Assembly (NCBI GenBank): GCA_036273855.1
Contig: DASUGU010000109.1
Span: forward strand, 1-64,000
Source of the DNA: DATEPR01 sp036273855
GTDB lineage: Bacteria > Actinomycetota > Actinomycetes > Mycobacteriales > Pseudonocardiaceae
DNA length: 64,000 nucleotides
Reading direction: 5' to 3'
Shown: piece after piece, positions 1 to 8,900 of the stretch
Numbering within the stretch: the first letter of the stretch is position 1
Layout: the number at the start of each line of letters is the position of its first letter
The notes under the pieces: generated by a model
The model's input: the letters and a program-made list of their open reading frames with translations, nothing else
The model's database searches: none
What the model was told of the DNA's origin: nothing
Translations under genes and position numbers: made by a program

Positions 1-49
1 CCACTCCTCCAGGTCCGTTACCGACACCGCATCAGCATCGACCACCGGC

Positions 50-1966
50 TCATCCCCGAGATACACAGGCACGCCACATGTTCTCGCGGCACCGACCAGC
101 CACACCCAACGACACGCCGACTTCTAGCCCTGTAGTACTAGCCGCCACGGCCGCGACACCGGTCACGATGCCCGTGCACAGCACGGTGAGCACCAGCAAC
201 TGGAGCCACGGCAGGGTCAGCGGCGCGTCGGGCACGTCGTGGCGCAGCGCGTGCCAGGTCGCCACCGTCGTGCCGATCGCCACCACGCACCCGACGAGCG
301 AACCGGCGACGGCCAGGACGAGCGACTCGCGCCGCACCATGCCGCGCAACTGACGGGCGTCCACCCCGATCCGGCCCAGCACCCGGAACTCGTCGCGCCG
401 CGTGCGGAACGCCATCGCCGTCGTGTTGGCGATGGCCAGAATCGTGTACAGCAGAGCGAATCCGCTCAACAGGTACGACCCGGTGAGCAACCCGGTCGAG
501 TTCTCGTCGGCGATCCGCCCCGACCACGTGGCGGTCGGCGTGATCACGACACCGGGCACGGTGGCGCGCAACCGGGCCGCGATCCGGGCCTGATCACCCG
601 TCACGTGCACCTGCTGCGGCGCCGGCACGAAGTCCCTCGGCACCAGCAGACCCTCGACCAGTGCGCTGTCCTGGAACATCGCCACCAGACGGGCTCCGTG
701 CCACCTGCTGCCCGGCGCCCGCACCGGCACCGTGTCGCCGAGGTGCCAGCCGAGATCGGCGGCCAGTTCCCGGCCGGCCATCACGGTCGCGCCGTGCAGC
801 CGGGCCGGTGAGCCGGTCACGCCGGTCAGGTGCAGTGCGGCGCCCATCGTGGCGGCGTCCACCACGGTCGCGGTCATCGGTTCGTTCCACGCGTTGCCCA
901 CGGGTCCGACGGTGACCTGGGCCTGACCCAGTGGCGTCGCGGCGACGCCGGGCAGGGCGCGAGCCTCGGCGAGTACCCGGTCGACCGGGCCGGTCACCAC
1001 GACGTCGCTGGTGTAGAGGTCGTGCACGGTGGTCACCGCGGAGGACGCCATGGCCAGCGACGCGCCGATCAGCCCGCCGCAGATGCCCACCGCGAGGGCG
1101 ACCGGCGCCGCGGTGGACGTGGTCCGGCGCAGGGCGCCGCGCAGGTTCGCGGTGGCCAGCAGCCCGGTCACCGTGCCCGACCGGCCCAACGCGGCACAGA
1201 GCCTGCCCAGGAACAGGGGCGAGAGCAGGACGAGCGCGATCACGAACGGATCGGCCAGAAAGATCGTGATCGGGACCTGCGCCTCACCGCCCAGCCGGGG
1301 CAGGAACACCGTGGCGGTGACGCCGCCGGCCAGGAACAGGAGCCCGAAGAACCAGCGCCTGCCGGTCATCACCCGGCCGTCCACGTCCGCCTCGGCCAAC
1401 GCGGCCAGTGGCGGGATCCGACCCGCCCGCCGGGCCGCCGACGCGGCACCCAGCCACGTCACCAGCACGGCCACGCCGAACGCGACCGGCGCCGCGACGT
1501 ACCAGGTCGGGCCACCCAGCTCCAGCCGCAACCCGCTGGGCGCCACGCCGAGCAGGACCAGGAGCCAGATGGTCACCCCGGCCAGCCCCAGTCCGACGAC
1601 ACAGCCCACGACAGCACCGCACATGCCGACCAGGAGCGCTTCGGCACGCACCAGGCGCCGCAGCTGGTTCCGGGTGGCGCCGACCAGCCGCAGCAGCGCC
1701 AGTTCGCGCGTCCGGGTGGCGACGGCGAACGCGAACGTGCTGGCCACCACGAAGATGGAGAGGAACGCGGCGAGACCGGCCAGGAAGCCGAACAGCGACA
1801 GGATGCTCTCCAGGGCGCCCTGCGCCGCACCACCGAGGTGGGCGGAACCGGCCGAGGTGATCACCGAGACGGCCGCCATCAGCATGGCGGACCCCAGTAC
1901 GAGGGCGACGAACGAACCGACGAACGCCGAGGTGCGGTCGCGCAGGGTGCGGGCGGCGAGGACCAC
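50..1966 (-). CDS. FtsX-like ABC transporter permease
   Basis: Inner-membrane permease of a MacB/FtsX-type exporter. About 638 residues with two FtsX-like halves. Hydrophobic helices lie near the N-terminus (FVALVLGSAMLMAAV), then LAAFLSIFVVASTFAF followed by the typical cytoplasmic RELALLRLVGATRNQLRRLV motif, and again near the C-terminus (GFALLYTILAIAN followed by RRDEFRVLGRIGVDARQLR). These repeated motifs are the FtsX core signature. The start is a GTG one base after the TGA of the upstream ATPase gene, so the two are almost certainly co-translated. The open frame runs further upstream inside the ATPase gene, but that part is shadow. The last 20 or so codons are less GC-rich and do not look like a usual FtsX tail, so the C-terminus may be altered. 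The substrate cannot be inferred. Confidence 0.9.
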   Translation of the reverse strand: MVLAARTLRDRTSAFVGSFVALVLGSAMLMAAVSVITSAGSAHLGGAAQGALESILSLFGFLAGLAAFLSIFVVASTFAFAVATRTRELALLRLVGATRNQLRRLVRAEALLVGMCGAVVGCVVGLGLAGVTIWLLVLLGVAPSGLRLELGGPTWYVAAPVAFGVAVLVTWLGAASAARRAGRIPPLAALAEADVDGRVMTGRRWFFGLLFLAGGVTATVFLPRLGGEAQVPITIFLADPFVIALVLLSPLFLGRLCAALGRSGTVTGLLATANLRGALRRTTSTAAPVALAVGICGGLIGASLAMASSAVTTVHDLYTSDVVVTGPVDRVLAEARALPGVAATPLGQAQVTVGPVGNAWNEPMTATVVDAATMGAALHLTGVTGSPARLHGATVMAGRELAADLGWHLGDTVPVRAPGSRWHGARLVAMFQDSALVEGLLVPRDFVPAPQQVHVTGDQARIAARLRATVPGVVITPTATWSGRIADENSTGLLTGSYLLSGFALLYTILAIANTTAMAFRTRRDEFRVLGRIGVDARQLRGMVRRESLVLAVAGSLVGCVVAIGTTVATWHALRHDVPDAPLTLPWLQLLVLTVLCTGIVTGVAAVAASTTGLEVGVSLGVAGRCRENMWRACVSRG

Positions 1967-1967
1967 G

Positions 1968-2699
1968 TCAGACCGCTTCCAGCATGGCCATGTGCGCGGC
2001 GGCGGCCTCGGCCGTGGGCCGGTCCAGGACGTCGACGATCCGGCCGTCGGCGAGGAACACCACGCGGTCGGCCATCGCGGCGGCTGCCGGGTCATGCGTC
2101 ACCATCACCGTGGTATTGCCGTGTTCGTCGACCATCCAGCGCAGCAGGCGCAGCACGTCCCGGCCGGTCCGCGAGTCCAGCGCGCCGGTGGGTTCGTCGG
2201 CGAACGTCACCTCCGGTCCGGCGGCCAGCGCCCGCGCGATCGCGACCCGCTGACGTTCGCCGCCGGACAGCTCAGCGGGCCTGCGGTGCCGGAGCCCGGC
2301 CAGCCCCACCCAGGCCAGCACGCGGGTGATGTCGTCCCTGGCCGGCCGGCGCCCGGCCAGCCGCAGTGGCAGCGCCACGTTCTGTTCCGCGGTCAGCGCG
2401 GGCACCAGGTTGTAGGACTGGAAGATGAAGCCGAGGCGCACCCGGCGCAGTTCGGTGAGGTGCCGGTCGGCGAGCGTGGTGAGGTCGACGTCGTCCAGTT
2501 CCACCGATCCGGCTGTCGGCCGGTCCAGGCCCGACGCGCAGTGCAGCAACGTGGACTTGCCAGAGCCGGACGGTCCCATCACGGCGACGAACGCGCCCCG
2601 GGGAACGTCCAGGCTGACGTCCCGCAGCGCGTACACGGCGGTCTTTCCGATGCCGTAGGAACGGGATATCGAGCGCAGCCTCAGCGCGTGGTCGGCCAT
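1968..2699 (-). CDS. ABC transporter ATP-binding protein (LolD/MacB type)
   Basis: ATPase subunit that drives the adjacent FtsX-like permease. It is 243 residues, normal for the family. Walker A GPSGSGKST is near residue 40, the signature LSGGERQRVAIARAL near residue 142, Walker B with VTFADEPTGALD follows, and the H-loop is VTHD. The QSYNLVPALTAEQNV Q-loop region and the ADEPTGALD sequence are typical of the lipoprotein/antimicrobial-peptide exporter subgroup. It starts at ATG 2699 and its stop lies one base before the permease GTG. No substrate-binding protein, histidine kinase or bacteriocin gene is seen next to it, so its cargo is unknown. Confidence 0.95.
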   Translation of the reverse strand: MADHALRLRSISRSYGIGKTAVYALRDVSLDVPRGAFVAVMGPSGSGKSTLLHCASGLDRPTAGSVELDDVDLTTLADRHLTELRRVRLGFIFQSYNLVPALTAEQNVALPLRLAGRRPARDDITRVLAWVGLAGLRHRRPAELSGGERQRVAIARALAAGPEVTFADEPTGALDSRTGRDVLRLLRWMVDEHGNTTVMVTHDPAAAAMADRVVFLADGRIVDVLDRPTAEAAAAHMAMLEAV

Positions 2700-2764
2700 G
2701 CGTTCAGGAAACCGGGTCGGTCGCCGGACAGCACTGGGGTACGCCCCCGGTTATCCCGGTGTGG

Positions 2765-3652
2765 CTAGCTCGACCATGCCACGGCGTTCGGGCGTCGCGG
2801 GACGACCGGGTCCCGCAGGATCTCCAGCAGGATCCCGCGCTGGACCGGATCGGGCGACTGGGCCGCCATGATCAGCGCCTTCCACAGTGCCCAGCCGCGC
2901 CCGCGCGCCCACGTGTCGTCGTCCAGACCGACGGCGTCGCGGAACACGGCCCGCTCGTCACCGCAGAGGTAGGTCCACGCGATCACCAGGTCGCACGCGG
3001 GATCACCGACACCGCAGGTGCCGAAGTCGATGACCGCCGACAGCACGCCGTCCACCGCGAGCAGGTTGCCCTCGGCGACGTCACCGTGGAACCACGCCGG
3101 CGCCGACGGCCACGCCGACACCATGGCATCGGCCCAGATCCGCCGGCAGGCGTCACCGTCGACGTCGGCGCCGAGCGTCGCCAGCAGGCGCTGTACCTCG
3201 TCGCCGTAGGCGCTGGGATGGCAGCCGCGATAGAAGGAGTGCCGCCCGCCGACCGGTGCCTGCTCGGTCGGCGCCTGACGCAGTCGCGCCAGGAACCGGC
3301 CGAGGTCCTGGGCCAACTGCCGGCGGTCGACGACCCCGGCGATGGTGTCACCGGGCAGCCAGCGCCGCACCGACCACGGGTGCGGATAGCCACTGCCCGG
3401 CCGGCCCGTGGCCACCACGGTGGGCACCGGCAGCGGTAGCCAGGATGCCAGCACCGGCAACCACCGGTCCTCCTTCGCGACACCGGCGACGTAGCCTTCG
3501 GCGCTGGGCAGCCGGACGCTGAGCTCGCTGCCCAGCCGGAAGGTCCGATTGTCCGAACCCTGCCGGCGCACCGGTTCGACCGGCAGGTCGCGCCACCGCG
3601 GAAACTGCTCGTGGACCAACGCGCGGACCAGATCGGTGTCGATGTCCACCAC
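2765..3652 (-). CDS. Aminoglycoside phosphotransferase family kinase
   Basis: Protein-kinase-fold small-molecule phosphotransferase (APH family), 295 residues. The GSDNRTFRLGSELSVRLPS stretch is the N-lobe with the ATP-binding lysine region altered to R. The catalytic loop is AWFHGDVAEGNLLAVDG (H-G-D-x-x-x-x-N), and the metal-binding motif is VIDFGTCGVGDPACDL. This pattern matches the macrolide/aminoglycoside phosphotransferase-like chromosomal proteins of actinomycetes. A tandem GTG-GTG marks the start (3652 or 3649), with no strong ribosome-binding site. The very long open frame upstream is only the shadow of the regulator gene on the other strand. Substrate is unknown, and antibiotic resistance should not be assumed. 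Confidence 0.88.
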   Translation of the reverse strand: MVDIDTDLVRALVHEQFPRWRDLPVEPVRRQGSDNRTFRLGSELSVRLPSAEGYVAGVAKEDRWLPVLASWLPLPVPTVVATGRPGSGYPHPWSVRRWLPGDTIAGVVDRRQLAQDLGRFLARLRQAPTEQAPVGGRHSFYRGCHPSAYGDEVQRLLATLGADVDGDACRRIWADAMVSAWPSAPAWFHGDVAEGNLLAVDGVLSAVIDFGTCGVGDPACDLVIAWTYLCGDERAVFRDAVGLDDDTWARGRGWALWKALIMAAQSPDPVQRGILLEILRDPVVPRRPNAVAWSS

Positions 3653-3723
3653 GGCGGGCAGATTGGCACGATCGTGTCTGGTGGGGCAATTGAATTGCCG
3701 CCGGCGACCTGTCGGCCGAGGGC

Positions 3724-3963
3724 GTGGCGCTCGCCTGCGGGACCGGAGCCACCTGGCTGGCCACGTCGAGCACCATGCCCACACTGTCCGGAGTGGACGA
3801 CGGTGGTGCCGTGGTGATCGCGCACGGCGGCGGCATCGAACCCGTGCTGGTCGGACCACGGGGCTGGGGGCCCGCCATGACGCACTGCGACGGCGCGTCG
3901 CTGACGTTCGACGACGGCCGCCGCACGGGCATCCGGATCCGCCGGGCAGCGACAAGGATCTGA
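3724..3963 (+). CDS. Small ORF, possible C-terminal remnant of a DapF-like protein
   Basis: A 79-codon frame starting at GTG with strong G/C in third positions, hence apparently coding or recently coding. The N-terminal stretch GVALACGTGA resembles the cysteine loop of diaminopimelate epimerase-fold proteins (LACGTGA), and a later GPA near the end also fits. The frame is open upstream to about 3690 but has no convincing start there. It is far shorter than a full epimerase (about 270 residues). It lies between the divergent kinase and regulator genes. Best read as a gene remnant; a short real protein is the alternative. Confidence 0.3.
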   Translation: MALACGTGATWLATSSTMPTLSGVDDGGAVVIAHGGGIEPVLVGPRGWGPAMTHCDGASLTFDDGRRTGIRIRRAATRI

Positions 3964-4132
3964 CAACCGCGATCACGCAGACTCGTTCCCGGTGCCGCCG
4001 GGGCATGGCCGCACACGCTTCGTGACGGGTTCGAGCACGTTCCGTGGCCCTGGTCAACCTCGCCCCCGAACTTTCCCCTACATCTGGCCGTGGGGTCGTC
4101 CACGGGCGGTTCCGGCGCGATAAACCCTTCCC

Positions 4133-5968
4133 ATGCCTCACGGCCAGCGAGATGAGAGCCACGAACCGTGGCAGTTCACCCTGTTGGACAGTGTCGGCGC
4201 GCGGCGGAACGACTTCGACCTCGTGCTGGGACCGCCACAGCGGCGAGCCGTCCTGGCGGTCCTGCTGCTCAACGCCGGGCGCACCGTGAGCATCGACCAG
4301 CTGATCGACGCGATCTGGGACGACAGTGCGCCGAGCAAGGCGCCCGCCACGTTGCACGTGCACGTGTCGGCGTTGCGCAGCGCGCTGGAACTCGAGCGCC
4401 GGGCGCACGAGCGCAGCCACATCATCCGGTCCGTGGACCGCGGCTACCTGATCGACCCCGAGGACATCGACCTGGACGTCCTGGCCTTCCGGCGGCGGGT
4501 GTCCGAGGCCGAGCAGGCCCGCACCCGGGGTGACCTGGTGCGCGCGGCCGATCTGCTGCGGTCGGCACTGGCCGTGTTCCACACCGCCGCGCTGCCCGGC
4601 GTGCCGGGGCCGTTCGCCGCGCAGCACCGCGCCATCCTCGTGGAGCAGCGGCTGGCCGCCTACCTGGACCTGGTGGAACTGAACCTGCTCAACCAGCCGG
4701 ACACGACGGTCGACCACGACCTCACCGCATTGCTCGCCGCGCACCCGTACCACGAACGGCTGGTGGCCATGCACATGCGGGTGCTGCACCACAACGGCAG
4801 GCGCGCCGACGCGCTGGCCGCGTACGCCGACACGCGCCGGACGCTGGTCGCCGACCTCGGCGTGGAACCCGGCGCCGAACTGCGCCGCCTGCAGCAGCGG
4901 CTGCTGGCCGGCGACACCGGCGGTCCGGTGACCGCACCTCGGCTGGTGGTCGGGCAGAGCCCGGTCGCCACGGCCGAACCAGAGCTGGGTCGTCCACCCC
5001 GTCAACCGTGGCTGTTGGGCCGGGGTGGGGTGCTGGCCGAACTGATCGACGCCCTGACCAGGCCGGTGGGCCGCAACGCACCCGTCGTGGTGCTGCACGG
5101 CATCGCCGGCATGGGCAAGACCGCGACAGCGGTGTGGGCGGCCCAGGAAGCGACGGACCGGTTCCCGGGCGGTCGCTTCTTCCTACCGGCCGACGCGGAC
5201 CCCGAACACAGCGCCGCGGTGCTGCGCAGGGCAGAACGCGTGGGAGGGGCACTGCTGATCCTCGACGACGTCACGCCGGCCGCCGATGTGCGGCAAGGGC
5301 TGCCCTTGAGCCCCGACGTGACGGTGTTGATCACCAGCCGGTCCCGGTGCAGGCTGCTACCACTCGCACGGCGGATCGGACTTCCGCCGCTGCGGCCGGA
5401 CAGTGCGGGAGAACTGTTCCGGACGGTGGTCGGGGGGCGGCGTTGCGACCGGGAACCGGACGCGGTGCTGCGTTTGGTGTCCGCGTCGGCCGGTGTACCC
5501 AGTGTGTTGTTGTCGTTGGCGGACCTGCTGTCCAGGCGGCCGGAGTGGTCGATCACCGACTACGCAGACCATCTCACCGACGACTGCGGCGACTGGTCTC
5601 TGAACGTCCACTTGCGACCATTGTTCGACCGCAGCTACGCCGAGCTGGACCAGTTGCAGGCCAAGGTGTTCCGGATGGCGGCATTGACCCAGGACCTGCC
5701 TCCGACGGCGTCGTCGATCGCCGCGATGACCGGCTGGCCGGTCGAGCGGGCCGAGCTGCTGCTGGAGGACCTGGTCGACCGGAACCTGCTCACCGGGCTG
5801 GCCCCGGGCGAGTACGGGTTCCCGCCGCTGCTGCACCGCTACGGTCGGGACCGGGCGCTGCGGATCGAGACGGCCGCCGAACTGACCACCGCCCGGCAGC
5901 GCCTGGCCAGCCACCTGGACGGTGCGGGTGCGACGAGCCGGCGCGGCCACGGATCGGACGCGGCATGA
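4133..5968 (+). CDS. AfsR-type SARP transcriptional regulator with NB-ARC ATPase
   Basis: DNA-binding regulator of the Streptomyces antibiotic regulatory protein class, 611 residues. Order: an OmpR-like winged helix (about residues 10-100, with RRAVLAVLLLNAG and VSIDQLIDAIWDD), a bacterial transcriptional activation domain (about 105-255, ending in YADTRRTLVADLGVEPGAEL), then an NB-ARC-like ATPase with intact Walker A GIAGMGKT (about 321) and Walker B LLILDD (about 377), and a short helical tail. It lacks the C-terminal TPR array of full-length AfsR (about 1000 residues). It starts at ATG 4133 and its stop is 5 bases from the stop of the convergent LAL gene. Two cluster-type regulators side by side suggest a regulatory node, but no biosynthetic genes adjoin it. 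Confidence 0.92.
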   Translation: MPHGQRDESHEPWQFTLLDSVGARRNDFDLVLGPPQRRAVLAVLLLNAGRTVSIDQLIDAIWDDSAPSKAPATLHVHVSALRSALELERRAHERSHIIRSVDRGYLIDPEDIDLDVLAFRRRVSEAEQARTRGDLVRAADLLRSALAVFHTAALPGVPGPFAAQHRAILVEQRLAAYLDLVELNLLNQPDTTVDHDLTALLAAHPYHERLVAMHMRVLHHNGRRADALAAYADTRRTLVADLGVEPGAELRRLQQRLLAGDTGGPVTAPRLVVGQSPVATAEPELGRPPRQPWLLGRGGVLAELIDALTRPVGRNAPVVVLHGIAGMGKTATAVWAAQEATDRFPGGRFFLPADADPEHSAAVLRRAERVGGALLILDDVTPAADVRQGLPLSPDVTVLITSRSRCRLLPLARRIGLPPLRPDSAGELFRTVVGGRRCDREPDAVLRLVSASAGVPSVLLSLADLLSRRPEWSITDYADHLTDDCGDWSLNVHLRPLFDRSYAELDQLQAKVFRMAALTQDLPPTASSIAAMTGWPVERAELLLEDLVDRNLLTGLAPGEYGFPPLLHRYGRDRALRIETAAELTTARQRLASHLDGAGATSRRGHGSDAA

Positions 5969-5973
5969 CCGCC

Positions 5974-8900
5974 TCAGGCCGTGTCGGTGCGCCGGTCGCC
6001 GCCGTACTCGCGGACCAGGGCCACCCTGGAGCGCAGGCCGGTGCGCCGGTAGAGCCGGGTCAGCCGCGCCTCGATCGCCTTCTCGCTCACGCCCAGTTCG
6101 GCGGCGGCCTGCTGGTTGGTGGCGCCGGCCGCGATCAGCTCGATCAGGCGCCGGTCGGACTCACCGATCGTCTCCGCGACCCGCGTGGACATGCGTTGGG
6201 CCGTCATGCTGTCCGCCGCTCGCCGCTGCCAGTCGGCGGCACCGAGCCTGCGGAACTCCGCGTGCGCGGCGCGCAGCGCGTCGGGCCGGCCGAGATCGGC
6301 CTCGTGGAAGCGCACCCGCGCGGCCAGGAACGGGTCGCCGTACCGCCGGGCCAACTGCTCCGCCGACCGCACGGTGTGCTCGTCGGGCTGGATGGCCAGC
6401 CTGCTGACCAGCCAGTACAGCGTGGCCTGGACGGTCGCCACCCGGGCGGCGAGCCGGCCGAGATCGCGGCTGACCGCCTCGGCGGCCGCGGTGTCCTTGG
6501 CGACGACGCACGCGTCCACCCAGCGGGCCAGCACGAGTTCCCGGCCGGTCAGGTAGCCCAGCGCGCGGCAGCGCCGGTCGGTGGCCCGCAGCAGGTCGAT
6601 CGCCTCGCCGTGGTCACCACGCGCCAGCAGCACGCCGGCACCCGCCCAGGCGATGATGTGGCCGAACAGCTGCTCGGCGGATGTGGTGCGCAGCAACAGT
6701 TCCGCGTCGTCGAGCTGGCCCCGGCGGACCAGCGCCTCGACGGCCAGAGCGCGCAGCAGACCGTCCACATAGGTCTGCTCGGCGGCGTCGGCGGTGTTCT
6801 GCTCGTAGAGTTCGGCGATGGCGGGCCAGTGGCCCTCGCGCAGCGCGTCGGCGGCGGCGGACAGCCTGGCCATCGACGGTGGCGGCTTTCGCCTGGCCGC
6901 CGGGCTGGGCATGGTGCCCGGCATGACGGCCCGCTCGGACGTGTAGAGGTCGCCCCAGGCCAGTGCCGTGCGGACGGTGTCGACCTGGTCGGGGGTCAAC
7001 GGCGAGAGCGCGGCGTCGGCGTGCTGTTCCGCGTCGCGCCACCGGCCGCCGTCCGCGCCGATCGCGGCCAGCATGCGGACTCCGGTGACCAGCGCGACGC
7101 GCTGCTGCCGGTCGGCGGGACGCAGCGCGGAGAGCACGCCGAGGGCCTCGTCGAACCGTTCGCGCAGCAGCAGGATGCGGGCCTGCTGCATGCCGTCGGG
7201 CACCGATCGGGCGGTCTGGCCGTCCTCGGTGGCCACACCCAGCGCGGCGTCGTGGTCGCCGATGCGCAGCAGCGAGTTGATCAGCGTGGTGCGGGCGTCC
7301 AGCGAGTCCTGCTCGGGCAACAGGTCCAGCGCGCGCCGCGCGGCCTGGGCCGCCTCGGGGAAGCGCGCCAGGTCGTAGAGCGTGTGGGCGGACACCACGG
7401 TGACGCGGCCGGCGAGTTGCTCGTCGGCGGGCGGCGCGGCGAGCAGCGCGGCACACCAGCGCTGCGCGCGACCCGGATCGGTGGGGGCGACACGTTCGGC
7501 GAACTCGGCCAGTTCGGTCTGACCGAGCGTCGCGCCGGCACCGACGATGTGCTCGGCAAGCGCCCGGTAGTCGACGGGCACACCCCGGTGCCGGTCGGCC
7601 AGCATGGCATCGGCCAGGCTGCGGTGCAGCGCGCGGACCTCGCCGGGATCGGCCGTGGCGGCGACGCTCTCGCCGATCAGCGGAACGGCGAACGTCAGCC
7701 GACCATCCATAGTAGACACCAACGTGCCATCGGCCAGCAGTTCGGTACAGACGGCTCGGACCGTCGCCGGGGGCAGGCCGATGGCTGCCAGCGCTGGTTC
7801 GACCTCCGGGAGGCGGGGGTCGGCCAGCGCGCCCAGCAGCGCGACACAACGGCCGGCGTCGGTGTCGACGCCGGGCAGGCCACGCAGCGCCGGCGAGCCG
7901 GGGGGCAGCACGCCGCCGCGCATGGCTTCGGTGGGGGCCGTGTTGCCGGCGGCGGCATTGGAGGGAGATGCCGCCGCCAGCAACAGTTCGCGCAACACTC
8001 CGGGGCGTCCGCCGACGCGCCCGGCGACGAAACCGGCGGTCGCCGGGTCGATCCACTCGTCGGCCTGTTCGGCGATCGCCGCCGCTGTCTGCGTGGCGCC
8101 CCACGCGGGCAGTGGCACCGGGCTGCCGGCGACGTCGGCGAGCCACGTCCAGAACCGGTTCCCGCTGAGCACCAACCGGCACCTGCCGGTTGCCGCTGCG
8201 CCCAGCACGCCCAGCTGCGACCGGTCCTGCGCGGTGAACTCGTCGGCGTCGTCGAGCAGCACGGCGACCGGTCGGGTCCGGCTGACCGTCCGCAACACGT
8301 CGGCGGCGGCGTCCGCGACGGCGCCGCCGGTCGCGGCGAGCGCCGCGCTGATCGGGCCGCTCACGCCGGACACGGCAGCGCCCAACGCGTACAGCACGGC
8401 GGAGGCGACATCGCGCCGTTCCCGGCGTACCTGGGCGCCGTCGACCCGCACCACGATGACGGGGGTGGTGCGGCCGGCGGCCAGCGCTGTCTGTAGCAGG
8501 GTCATCGTGGTGCGACGGCCGGAGCCGGGGGGCCCGACCAGCATCGCGACCGGACCCGCCGCGAGCAGCGCGGCCACCGGGTCTCCCGACCGCTCGTCCG
8601 CGCGTGGGGCGGACGGCGGTCGGGTCCTGGCGATCAGTTCGGCCCGCTGGTTGCTGTTGGTCGCCCGCAGCAGCCTGCTGACCTGCCGTTTGACGTAGGC
8701 CTCGTCGCGGCGCAGGACCGCGCCGATGTCGGCGTTGCTCAGCCCGGCCGCGACCAGTTCGCCGATGACGTCGCCGACGCCGGCATTGCGGGCGAACAGC
8801 GTGGAGTCCAGGCCGAGCTCGCGGGCGGTCGACGTGGCCCGCACCTGCCACAGCGTGGCGTCCAGTGCGGCGAAACCGGCGGCGGCGGTGAGGGCGAGTT

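Noticed and set aside
830..2768. Long + strand frames opposite the ABC transporter genes
   Set aside because: Q/R/G/P-rich composition and full overlap with clear ABC ATPase and permease genes on the other strand; typical GC-rich shadows.
3653..5098. N-terminal 480 codons of the long minus frame that ends with the kinase
   Set aside because: Lies opposite the SARP gene; kinase homology begins only at GTG 3652.
5008..8496. 1162-codon + strand frame
   Set aside because: Opposite the LAL gene; low-complexity G/Q/R/H content with no domain.
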